A stretch of 64,000 nt of DNA, taken from assembly GCF_027409185.1 (NCBI RefSeq), contig NC_084468.1, positions 50,593,001 to 50,657,000 on the forward strand, written 5' to 3'. A model generated the notes under the pieces. The model did no database searches. It was not told the DNA's origin and was given only the letters and a program-made list of their open reading frames with translations. Shown here piece by piece: positions 12,345 to 22,834 of this stretch. This DNA is from Cynocephalus volans. Taxonomy: Eukaryota > Chordata > Mammalia > Dermoptera > Cynocephalidae. A program made the translations under genes and the position numbers. Within the stretch, counting starts at the first letter, position 1. The number at the start of each line of letters is the position of its first letter.

Positions 12345-12780
12345 TTACTTGGGTTCCCTAGAAAGCAGAGCCTGATGCCAAAGTTGATGTGCCTTTATTG
12401 TATTGGCGAGTACAATTCCAGGTAAGCCAGTGAGAGAAAAAGCAAATGAGTCAGGAAAGGAGCAAGAACAAATATACAAGGAGTTAACAGAGTTTCCAAT
12501 TAAACTCTCATTCTTACAGAACCTTCTCTTAAATGGGCCCTGCAGTATCACGTGTCTCGGCTACAGGAGCCTTGGTAAGAAGACTGTGTAGGGCAGGAGG
12601 GAAGAGGCTCATGGAAGGAAGAAGGTGACAGGATAAAAAGGAATAGTCATGAGACAAGCCATGGTCAACTTGTGCCAGTATGAAATCAGTCAGCATCTCT
12701 GTAGGGTTGGTTGCTGCCGTGATGACTGGAGTGAAAAAAGTGGCCACGGGTCTCAGTAGGATGAGGGGCTGAGGATACCA
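12345..12780 (-). mobile_element. possible ERVL-type LTR (MLT2-like), minus
   Basis: The plus strand opens 'ttgggttccctagaaagcag' and continues 'cagagcctgatgccaaag', a start often seen in reversed ERVL LTRs. It lies where a 3' LTR would fall relative to the minus-strand gag relic at 13.2-14.2 kb. On the minus strand an 'aataaa' word occurs near 12396. I could not see matching termini or a target duplication, so this is tentative. Confidence 0.35.
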
Positions 12781-12912
12781 GAGACGGTAAATAGAAATGT
12801 TTGAGCGGGAGATGTCACAGCACTTTAATTACTCTGATTGCCAGTGTGCTTGTTGGTAGGGATCTGGGTTTGATGCTTACTTAGGGCAAAGATTCTAAAC
12901 TGATACTCTCAC

Positions 12913-12944
<32 letters not shown>

Positions 12945-12977
12945 CACACACACCCACACCCACACCCCCACACACAC
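12913..12977. repeat. (CA)n microsatellite, imperfect
   Basis: A CA run over about 28 bp is followed by interrupted cctacaca and cccacacc variants. It lies between the putative LTR and the gag relic. Confidence 0.9.
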
Positions 12978-13179
12978 GAATGCACCGTAACATTAACATT
13001 ACAAGTTGAGAAAACACTTCTCCCTTGACTTTTAAAATCAACCTAGTCCCTCGATCCCAGTGAAAAGGGATATGGGCTGATTGCTTTAAATAATTAGCTA
13101 TTAGGTTTCTTAAGCAGTGAAGTTCACAGAAACTGTGAATTTTCTAAAGAAAGGTTTCAGACAATTTTTGTTAAATAAG

Positions 13180-14200
13180 AATAAACATGGGAAAAATAAG
13201 TCATTGACCACCCGGTCTTTCAGCCAGCATGCTGCATTCGCCAGTGTAGCCACCCAGCTACATCAGCTTCTGGACCTCTCTCCAACCAGCACATCAGCTT
13301 CATCATTGCCAATACGACATGAGGCCTCCGGTCCTTGCCTTCCCCCAAAAGATGAGCACCTTGGCCTGCTCCCTAGTCAAAATGGAACAGTTGATCCGCC
13401 TCCTCAGGAGCAACCAAAAAAATCTTTTAAATCCACTGAGCGTACCTTGCTACCTGGTTCCGGACATTTAATAAAACACTGTTCAGGGCATAATTGCTGC
13501 CACAAGGCAAACAGGACTGCATTTTGGCTGCTGGTCAATTTTCTTGCTATCAACCCCTGCTGCAAGCAAGTCAAGCCACATCTGCTTATGGCTAGTCTTG
13601 CTTGGTCCCTTTGGGATAAAATCCCAAGCATTTCTTGGGGGTTTGGTCTTAGCCACCTTTTGGACCCCTTTTGCTTGTCTCCTGTCCTCTACTTCACTCA
13701 AGCTGGCTATCATGGTCGTTACCTCATGAATAGAACGACCAATGTATGGGGCCAGTATGGCCATCAGTGACCCAAAGGACGTTGACGGGGCATTTTGCAG
13801 CACTATGTCTCTTATGCTGCCTGTAAAGTTTTCATCGTCCAGGCTACCGGTGTTCACATTAAACATGGACTGCCGCATCCCCAGCTTCCGAATGATTTGA
13901 ACCAACTCCACATACATTTGCTATTTCCTAACAATCTCGGGCAGTTCTCCAGCATTTGCCCACATGGTTCAGGCAGCTGCATTCAACCATTCTGTTAAGG
14001 AGTGATTACCTGGCCCTCGTGCATATCTGTGGCTATTTTGCATCCGCTGCCTCAGGGATGGGTGCATGGGGATGGAGGCCAATTTCTCCATCTCCTCCTC
14101 AGAGCACATCACACTATCCACCCCGAGGTCCCATAACTGTAACAGCCAAGCAGCCAGGAGCTCCCCCTGTTTCAGTCAGCACTGTCTTCCCAAGTCAACT
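13180..14200 (-). pseudogene. ERVL-type endogenous retrovirus gag relic
   Basis: Minus-strand reading gives a Gag-like protein in pieces. An upstream piece (about 14170-13920) holds a conserved-looking helix-rich capsid region and is cut by in-frame stops. The longest open piece (13917-13483) carries the capsid-like continuation, and a third piece lies in another frame (13631-13404). The stops and frameshift show it is dead. Residue order fits the Gag of ERVL-class elements rather than class I or II. No pol was found: the sequence toward 12.8 kb is short and unrelated, so most of the provirus is missing. The 217-residue plus-strand frame at 13117-13770 is antisense to this relic and is not a gene. 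Family assignment is by recall; the existence of a broken Gag is better supported. Confidence 0.65.
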
Positions 14201-14243
14201 AATTCAACCTGGGTATGTGGGACATAGGTGGTATATAGTGGTA

Positions 14244-15597
14244 ATTTACAGTCCCACCAACAGTGTATAAGGATTCCCCTTTGTCTACATCCTAACCAGC
14301 ATTTGTTATTTTCTGTCTTTTTTATAATAGTCTAACTGGATGGAGATGATATTTCAATGTCATTTTTGTTGTTGTTGTTGTTGTTTTTTCGTGACTGGCA
14401 CTCAGCCAGTGAGTGCACCAGTCATTCCTATATAGGATCCGAACCCGCGGCGGGAGCGTCGCCGCGCTCCCAGCGCAGCACTCTACCAAGTGCGCCACGG
14501 GCTCGGCCCTCAATGTCATTTTGATTTGCATTTCCTTGATGATATTGAGCATTTTTTCATGTGCTTCTTGGCCATTTGTATGTATTCTTTTGAAAAATGT
14601 CTATTTAGCTCCTTTGCCTGTTTTTTAAATCAGATTTTTATTTTTTTTTACTTGAATATTCTAGATATTAATCCATCATCAGATAAATAGTTTGCGAATA
14701 TTATCTCCCATTTTTTAGGCAGAATTTTCACTATGTGGATTGTTTCCTTTGCTGTGCAGAAGCTTTTTAGTTTGGTATAATCCCATTTATTTATGTTTTT
14801 ACTTTTGTTGCTTGTGCTTTTGAGGTCTTATAAATATACATAAAGTCACGGCACAGTCCTACATCTTGCAGTGTTTCCCCTATGTTTTTGATTTTTTCTT
14901 GAAGTTTTACAGTTTCACTTCTTATATTTAAGTCTTTAATCCATTTTGATTTAATTTTTTTATATGGCAAGATGTATGAGTCTAGTTTCATTCTTCTACA
15001 TATGGACATCCAGTTTTCCCAGCACCATTTGCTGAAGAAGCTGTCCTTTCTTAGTGCTTTTGAGGAAGATCAGTTGGCTGTAAGTATCTGTGTTGATTTC
15101 TGGGTTCTCTATTCTGTACCATTGGTCTGTGTGTCTGTTTTTATTCCAGTACCATGCTGTTTTGGTTACTAGAGCTTTGTATGATAATTTTAAATCAAAT
15201 AGTGTGCTGCCTCCAGCTTTATTTGTTTGTTTGTTTGTTTATTTATTTATTTTGCTCAGGATTGCTTTGACTATTTGGGGTCACTGTCTGTCCGTGAGGG
15301 CTGCATGGTTACCCTGCAGCCTAGTTTGTGGGCATCAAAGCTGGGAGTGTCAGACACTGGCCCTCCCCTGCCTACCTTGACCTTGTAGTGTGGGGCTTCT
15401 GGAATCTCCACACCAGACCCAGGAGGGAGTTTTTCCTGTCTTATGTTGCTGCCTTGGGTTTCCAGATTTTGGGGGTTTTCTTCACTGTTACCTGGATCTT
15501 GTTTACTCTTCAGGTGACTATCTATTTGTTGCTTTGGACTTATTTTTTGCGTTAGAGGCAGGAGCTAGCCACCTCTAGTCAGTCATCTTGCTGGGAA
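14244..15597 (-). mobile_element. L1 with internal deletion: 5' UTR joined to late ORF2, minus
   Basis: Read on the minus strand, 15597-15285 looks like an L1 5' UTR (it starts 'ttcccagcaagatgactgac' and runs into a G/C-richer leader). At about 15283 it switches abruptly into ORF2 at the 'ccaaatagtcaaagcaatcc' site, which in the intact-order L1 at 46.4 kb lies deep in ORF2. From there it follows ORF2 to about 14244 and stops before the 3' UTR. ORF1 and more than half of ORF2 are missing. A SINE sits at 14367-14509. Short A/T tetranucleotide runs mark 15213-15252. No frame is intact. Confidence 0.75.
14367..14509 (-). mobile_element. tRNA-Ile-like SINE, short type, minus
   Basis: On the minus strand the head is GGGCCGAGCCCGTGGC, followed by a box-A-like segment, a box B 'gggttcggatcc' (plus-strand complement around 14437-14448) and a partial second unit that ends after its own box-A region, then an A-rich tail of CAA units. 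A perfect 13-bp target duplication, tcaatgtcatttt, flanks it at 14354-14366 and 14510-14522. It sits in the internally deleted L1. The left unit has a C/G-rich inverted centre unlike the copy at 58.3 kb. Confidence 0.85.
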
Positions 15598-16404
15598 AAA
15601 ATTTGAATTTAATTTTGACATCCAAAGTGTGACAGGAGAAATTTATATCATTTCTGCACATTACAGTTTATATTTTTTTCTATGTATTCCTTGTCAGAAT
15701 GCACAATTAGTTCGTTTAAACGGACATAGCATCCCTGATGAAACACAATGTAGAACTTAACACTCTGTTTATAAAACATAATTCAAATAGTCAGCTCAAT
15801 CTGTGAACCTGTTTACTGCATTTGAAGGCTTCTCACCAACCCTCATGTGTTTCTTCAGCTCTCTTTTAAACAAGATTCAATGTTTGCTGTTCCATGTTTT
15901 CCAACCATGAAATCATATCTGAGCAAATCACAGATGTAAAGTATAACGTCAAACTCTATAAAATGTTTTCTGCAAATGGTGACAGAATAAAACAAATGAA
16001 GGCAAAATAAGTAACTGTCCACACTACATGTATGTGATGCCTCCTTCAGAGGCAGGTTACACAGAGCTCATGGCAGAACTGCTGAGAACAGCTGAGGCTG
16101 ACCATTTCCTGTAAGGGATCTAGTTCTTGGGAGAGTTTAGTATAACTAGTCACAGGATTTAAAATGTTGTAGTAATCATTCTTGTGTCATTCTCCCTTAA
16201 ACTTACAAAAAAAAATTTAAAAAAGAAAGTAAAAAAACGTTGCTGTTTGGTAAGAACCAATCTCAAATTTCCATGTAACCTTTCAATAAAATAGAAAAAA
16301 ATGCCACTTCAAATTACAGCTTATTTTTCTTTATACAAAGTTTCTGAAAAGTGGCACTACTAATACTTGGATTAGATTATTGGTTGTTGAAATGGGGTGT
16401 ACTC
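15598..16404. other. unique sequence, nothing recognised
   Basis: Balanced, high-complexity sequence. 16030-16150 is G/C-richer than its surroundings but has no recognisable gene or repeat. Confidence 0.35.
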
Positions 16405-16548
16405 TCACCATAGATGTTTACCAACCTCTTTGTCCTCCCTGATTCACTACATGACACTAGCATACTCCCCCATCCAGCGGTGATGAACGAAACTGCCTCC
16501 AGACATTACCAAATATCACCTGGGACAAAATGCTGGAGAACCACTGGT
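16405..16548 (+). mobile_element. MER20-like hAT-Charlie element
   Basis: The right half is clear: 'catgacactagcatact', then 'gcctccagacattaccaaat', then 'caaaatgctggagaaccact', ending at the hAT-type terminus 'gagaaccactg'. The left end is poorly preserved. Non-autonomous with no coding capacity. Confidence 0.6.
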
Positions 16549-16572
16549 CTATACTAAAGCCCATCAAACAGA

Positions 16573-16592
16573 TTTTTTTTTTTTTTTTTTTT
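16573..16592. repeat. poly-T run
   Basis: About 20 consecutive T at the end of the MER20-like area. It may be the tail of a minus-strand retroposon whose body I cannot name. Confidence 0.85.
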
Positions 16593-17129
16593 ACAGCACA
16601 ATAGTTCTGACATAATTCAGGGATTGTGGCTGCAAAGTAAGGTAGTAATGAAGAATTTTCAGTTTTATAAAGAAACCTATCTCCAGGTCTATTACTTAAA
16701 ATGTGGCAGAAATGCCATAATTTCATAGTTTGAGAATATCACCACAGTTTATAATCAATAATGCACATTGCAGTATAGCAAAAAGTCATCCTAGTTAATA
16801 ATTTTGAACTATTGATCACCAATCAATAAAATTTCTACATATAAATAAAATATGCACTAATTAATACTGATCATAAAGATGATCAATAATATTGACAGTT
16901 TTTTTACATTCTGTTGTGAAGCATATAAATACCAAATAGGAGACAGTACAAATTATTTTCTTTAGTAGAAGTATTAAAACTTCATGTCTTAAACGGATAT
17001 TCCTGATTTTTTAAAAAAATGACAAATTAGAAATAGAAATGTTTGTATAGCATGTAAATAAATGCATCTTAAATGAACAGCAAACACCTAATTTGTACTG
17101 AAATAATGAAGTTATTATTACATTAAGGA
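16593..17129. other. no recognised feature
   Basis: A+T-rich and unassigned. Confidence 0.3.
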
Positions 17130-17690
17130 GAATAAAGATACTTCCCTATAAATATTGTATTTAATATTGTCCTCAAAAGTCTTAGCACTAAAATCACACA
17201 TGAAACTGAAATAAGAATGGATAAAAAGCTAGAAATAACTAAAATAAGACTAAAACTTATGTAGCAAGTTTTAAAAAGCAGATGGCTACAATATAAATAT
17301 ATGAAAATCCACATATATTCTTTATATTAACATTAACTAACATAAACACAAATTAAAGTATATATTTACAATAGCAAACACAATATAAACTAACTAGAAA
17401 TGAAGTTAAAAAGTAATACATTGGTCCTAAAAGAAAATAAACATAGTGGGTGTTAAGAAAAAGTGAAAGAAAGTCAGAAAGAAAGGAACAAACAAACAAA
17501 GACCACAACAATTCATTGAACTCTCAGAAGAAGAGAACAGACCTAAAGTTACTAGAGATGGGGGAGGGAGGGGAGGGGTTGGGACAGCAGAGGTCGGGTA
17601 AAGGGCATAAAGAAATATCATGATTTGTAATAACAAATATGCTCATAGTAATAAAAAAATAAAAAAAAACTGTTGAGTGATAAAAGAAAA
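17130..17690 (+). mobile_element. old L1: ORF2 piece followed by a 3' end
   Basis: 17130-17430 resembles the reverse-transcriptase/thumb part of old L1 ORF2 (for example 'tatatttacaatagcaaac' then 'ctaactagaaatgaagtt'). From about 17440 it turns into a 3' UTR with 'attcattgaactctcagaag', a purine-rich 'gggggagggaggggaggg' tract, 'atatcatgatttgtaat' and an A-rich tail to 17690. Either an internal deletion joined the two parts or two L1 pieces lie side by side. Confidence 0.6.
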
Positions 17691-20211
17691 AAAAAACGTT
17701 CAATGTGAGGAGAGAGATGATTTTCATGGATGGGAAGACTGAATAGTGCAGTAACTACATTACAGTAGTAGCTAGTACATACTACAGTAGTAGTTATATA
17801 TATAATATTGAGTACATTTTATATACTGTGCATTATAAATGTTTTGCATTAATTCTACCAATAACCTTAACAAAAATTGTACAAATTTGCTATTATGATG
17901 AAAGCCAACTTTGGAAAATAAAACTTATGAAATAACAAGTGGACAAACCAACCAATGAAATTAAGAAGAGTATGAGCTCCTTGCCACTCCTTTCTTGTTC
18001 CCTTAGTTTTTAACTAGAAAATATCAGTAAAGAAACAGCGTTCACTAAACTCTGTCATAACAAAATAGATTTATTTTTATTTACTCTAAAATCATTATAA
18101 ATCTATTGTCAACACATGTTGGGTGTCTTACATGGCAGGAATTGTACTGAGCTTTGGTGATATTTTAAAAATAGCCAATGTGAGTTGCTTTTTACTTTTC
18201 ATACAATGGTTATTTTGGAATTACATTCATTTTTAAAAGATTCCATCTAATTAACCATAGATCTAATGAAATTAGTATAAAAAGCCAAATTAAAGGTAAA
18301 CATTTAACAGTGTATAAAACAACATTGCATTGAAAACTTTATTTACATATTTCAGTATTTCAAAATACTTTAGTTCCTCTTATGTTATTTCAACTGCAAT
18401 ATTTAGCTGTACAAATTTAAAATATGTTTCTATCCCTGATTCTCAGAAAAATCATATATTTCATACTATTGCAACTACTTTTATTAAAACTGAAAGATTT
18501 TTTTAAAAAATAAAAAATGAAACAAAACACGTGGAGAAGGCTTGAATGTTTTTATAGGTAGATGTCAGAATGAAATCATTGACTTACCTTTAACTTTTGA
18601 TTAAATTTGCATTTAATCTGTGTGCTCATAATATGGACTCCTAGAAAAAGGGGACATTTAAAACAGTGGTAATTGTGTGAGAAAACACAAGGGGAAAAAA
18701 ATCAAGAAATATGATAAACTCTTCAGGAATATTAATTTTCACTCTAACTTGAAAATTGCCTGACATATGTGTAAAGTCTCTTTTGCTTTATGTGGTCCTT
18801 GGGAATATTCCATTGTATTTAAATATGACATCGTTTTATGTTATCGTTTGGTACAAAATGGTTTAAAATAATACTGCTTCAATCGGCTTATAAAATGTGT
18901 CTCTACACTAACACTGGTGTTTAATATAATTAAAATAACAATGCACTAATGCTAATGCTATTATAATACATCAAAATTTACACAAACTTAACACTTTACA
19001 AAGTATACAAAGTAAAGCTTTGTAAGTGGAGTCCTATCAGGTCTTTAAAGGTTAAGACAATTTTTTACTAAAATAATAAAAATTCGGACAAAGTTATAGC
19101 ACAGACCAAATGACAGTGGCGACAGAATTTGCCTTTCTGTGTCACTTTTACTGTCTGCAATTAGTAGCAGCCTGATGCCAGCAGAGAGGATTCTGATGAA
19201 GGATAATTCACACTACCACTCATGCCGTTTTCAGCGAACTAAATACAAGATGAGAATATGAGGACGTAATGTGGTCCCTGATATTTAAAGTGTGGTTTAC
19301 TTTTTATAATTCAATTCCACGACGTTCCTCCTTGGATACTCAAAGCAAATTCTGTGTTGCTCAGTAAATTCACCTGCCTCTCAGCAGGCAATGCTAAGGA
19401 AACTTCAATGATGGAAATAGGTAATGCGTTCCTTCTTGTGATGTCGATGCTTTCAATTATGGTAAATGGGTAATATTACTGTAAGAAGTCATTGTCGCAT
19501 GTTTTTCTCTGTACTATTGTTTCCAATTCAAGGAGGAAACTTCCCAAGGGTTTTGGTAGAAATCATATTATGGTATTAAACTGATCTAACCTAGAAGAAA
19601 ATTTATTTGACAAAAGTTTTAATAAATTGAGAAGAAATAGCTTGCAATTTGGTGTTAATTAAAAATCCTCAAACTGAAGGGAAGAAAAAGACACACAGAC
19701 ACACACACAGAGAAGTTTAACAAGACAAAAGGTAGCATTTTAAAAAAACCAGATTTTCCTTTTTTACATATTTTTGCTTAAAGCCATCAGCAAAATTGAA
19801 AAATCTCAAAAACATCAAGCAACAATTATATGTCCACAATAAACAGTAGTAAGTTACATTATTTCTTTAATTATGTGTGTAACTATGAAAATTTAAAAGC
19901 ATATTTTATTTTCAAGTTGAATCTAGAATAACTCTGTAATTGGCTTAATATTTTAGATCTAGCTTTAATTCTAGAGATACTTGAATACAATATTTGTCTT
20001 CTGTATCTAAGATTGCTTGCCCATGGCAAAATTGGGTAAGACAAACTCACTTATTTATCTGTAGCTTCCAAAGATTTTTAAAAGAAACATTATTGAAAAT
20101 ATTTCTGATTTTGTAACCTTGAATAGGAGCAGGCAGATAAGGAATATCAAACTTAACTAGATCTTTGGTATGTCTGAATCTAAATGAGGTAAAGCTTATT
20201 TTCTTAATGGA
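17691..20211. other. unique, repeat-poor tract
   Basis: No transposon, gene or RNA could be recognised over about 2.5 kb apart from short A and T runs, which is unusual for this window. A CpG-retaining core is listed separately at 19110-19500. Confidence 0.5.
19110..19500. promoter_or_regulatory. candidate conserved noncoding or regulatory element
   Basis: About nine CpG dinucleotides fall within roughly 390 bp (near 19118, 19225, 19234, 19264, 19319, 19322, 19429, 19445 and 19498), although the surrounding unique DNA has few. No repeat or open frame explains this. CpG survival in non-repeat A+T-rich DNA can mark constraint or low methylation. The call is inference; no specific factor motif is claimed. 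Confidence 0.25.
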
Positions 20212-20372
20212 TTACTACTACATTCTCATTTTATAGATGCAGAGGGCAAAACAGAGTGAGATTAAGTAATTTCCCCACAGCTACACAAGTAGTAAGGGAC
20301 AGGGATGATTTGGACAAAAACAACCTGTTTCTAAGCCCTGTGCTCTTGGCCACTATACTATGCTGTCCTTCC
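20212..20372 (+). mobile_element. MIR SINE
   Basis: A clear MIR: 'ctacattctcattttatagatg', 'gagattaagtaatttcccc', 'agctacacaagtagtaagg', 'ttctaagccctgtgctctt', 'ggccactatactatgctg'. This is the standard core and 3' order, moderately diverged. Confidence 0.8.
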
Positions 20373-22239
20373 AGCAAGTAAGACACTGTAACCTAGAGCA
20401 ATCAAGTGACTCACCGACGTCTATAAGTAAGGAAGTGACTTATATTTGGTGCAAAAAATGAGTAATTCTGATTTTCTGTATTTGTACATACATACCTAAA
20501 CATGATCAATTAGTACTGGTTTCAGTATTACACGTGTGCCCTATAAATGGTATCTGTTATCCAACATTTCTTTTTCATAATAGTTTTCATACCAATCAAG
20601 AAATACCTTAACAATATAAGTTCATTTAGCTCATTCTTTAAGAAATGAAGGATGAGGAAGTTGACAGAAAAAAAAAATAGACATCAAAATTATTTTGTGT
20701 ATTTAGCAACTGTGGGAGCAGAGATCAGCTTTCTGAGAATACCTGACAAGGTGCCCAGGAAATCTAATTGTACTTATATATCAATTAAAACTAGAACCGC
20801 CACCAGAAAATGGTGTTTCTTTTACCTATTTGACAAGTGATGGGATTTGATTTCCCTTATCAAAGTTCTAAATTGCCAAGTTAAACAATGTAATTTTATA
20901 TTTCTGATGCAATTACACTGTAGCTCACCACAGACATCGAAAGGAAAATCTTACCCCCTCCTCCCTGCAAGAAAAATGTCTTTATGGAGCATTTCCCTTC
21001 TGGAAAATAGATGATACTAGTTTAGGGGCTTTATTATTTGCAACTATCCCTTTTAACCTAAATACTATGGCAAACACCCACTGATATATGATTTGCACTT
21101 GGTGATTGTTCCTGTTCCTAAACGATAAATGTGGTTTTAAAGCAGCAGAGGGTGCAGAATTTCTAAAGTCTATGCATCTCCCTTATCCTCATACCCCCCT
21201 AAATGATTCCATAATCTGAGCCCAAATACTGCTCTTTTTACTTTCACCTGCCTGTCAATTGTCAGTTTAAGCAACTCAGCTATATATATATATATATTTT
21301 TCCGTTCCTCACATGAAAAATGGCAGAGATTTTCACATGACAGTTAGTAATTACAGAAGTTCTGCAGGGACTAATATTCAATGTGCTAGTTGAAGCAAGG
21401 AAGTCTGGATACAAGTATTGAAGTCATTTCCCAAAACACCACAGGTATCCTCTAAAGATGAGGGGTGAATAGATTTATTTATTGCTCTCATCCAAAACTT
21501 CAGTTTGATGAATAAACCAGTTTGCATCCATGTGAAGCTCTCTTCCACATTAGATTCAGCCTCTGCCTACTACACTGTCTAAAAATAGAGAGGAAATTCT
21601 CTCTACCTCTCCCTTCACCTAAACACTAAGCCCTTGCATAGTGTGATATGTACATCCACTACATGCATATTCATTACTATCTGATATAGCTACAACAAAT
21701 AAAAAATAGCCCATATATCCTGATTTGTTTGAACAATATAATAAAAATCAAGGGTTCAACATCAATGTTCAAGTTAATATGAATATGAGAAATTTAACAG
21801 ATGGAGATTTTTAGGATCACAATCTGATGTTGATTAGCTTGAGCTGTAGGACTGGGGGTTGTTTAAGATGGAGTTTGCAGATGTACAATGTTGTAATTTC
21901 CTGTTTTATTTCATTGAGTGAACGAAAAATTTAAATGTTCTAGGTGTTCTCACTGTGATTCTAAGTCATCTCATGAATTTCCAAAAAGACTGAAAATAAG
22001 ATGCATCCTATAAAACCTCTATTTCAGAAAATGTGTTGGCAGATGGAAAAAAAAAACATGCAAAAAGGAAACAAAACTAACAAAATAAAATAAGATAAAG
22101 ATATATTAAATCTGAACTACAGCTTATGATTCAATTCCATGTAAAAATGAATAACACTGTGAAAGTTTTCAGAATCGAACAGTCGCTTGAGTTAAAAAAA
22201 AAAAAAAAAAGACCCTGACACGTGGAGCCAGGGAAGGCC
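20373..22239. other. unique tract with short simple repeats
   Basis: No gene or named repeat. A (TA)n run of about 8 units is at 21282-21297 and an A run at 22193-22210. The part at 20840-21190 is well mixed in composition and repeat-free and could hold noncoding function, but nothing specific is visible. Confidence 0.4.
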
Positions 22240-22575
22240 ATGAAAGGAGGATTCTCACACATAAATGCCTTATAACAAGAACTATCACAAAGGACTCTAC
22301 AAAAGCAAAACCTTGCACAGAGGCTGTCACAACCTTAAAAAAAAAAAATTCTGCAAAGACATCTGCCCAGCAACAGCCTGTCCAACTTCAGACTGGTGTC
22401 ACCCCTGTTATTGATCCTTGTAGTCAAGGATAGTTATCCCCAAACAATTATGTAATCTTCCATCATTTTTTCTATTTAAAAACCTTCATCTTACTTTACA
22501 TTCCTTGAACATGGGCATAATTCACTATGGCACGCATATTCCTATTGCAATGCGCTATTCTCTTAAACTCATCAC
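22240..22575 (+). mobile_element. possible ERV LTR fragment
   Basis: The segment has an LTR-like order: cytosine-rich upstream part, 'tttctatttaaaaaccttc' as a TATA-like box near 22470, then 'ttcactatggcacgcatatt' and a downstream pyrimidine-rich piece. No paired termini or target duplication could be confirmed. Confidence 0.3.
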
Positions 22576-22834
22576 TTTTTAAAAAAAATTTTCTTAACTT
22601 TTTATTTGCTAAGACAGTATAGTCTTTACTCCTCATGAAAAAAAAAACTAAAATGAAATATCAAAAAAACTCAAAACTTCAAAAATGAAATTCCTACTGA
22701 GTTTATAGTTATCTTTGTGAAGTATAGTACATCTTATATCTCTCATATATAATATGACTCATATAAAAAATCCAATTTTTCCTCTTTAAAAACCTCTCGA
22801 ATAGGTGTTAGAATTTTTTGAGTAATTGATTTTT

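Noticed and set aside
13117..13770. 217-codon plus-strand open frame
   Set aside because: It is antisense to the ERVL-type gag relic, shows no domain, and the minus-strand reading explains the sequence.
14437..14509. functional tRNA gene in the SINE heads
   Set aside because: The tRNA-like units lack a foldable acceptor stem with matching ends, carry A-rich tails and are bounded by target duplications.
14430..14510. CpG island
   Set aside because: The CpGs are those of the young SINE.
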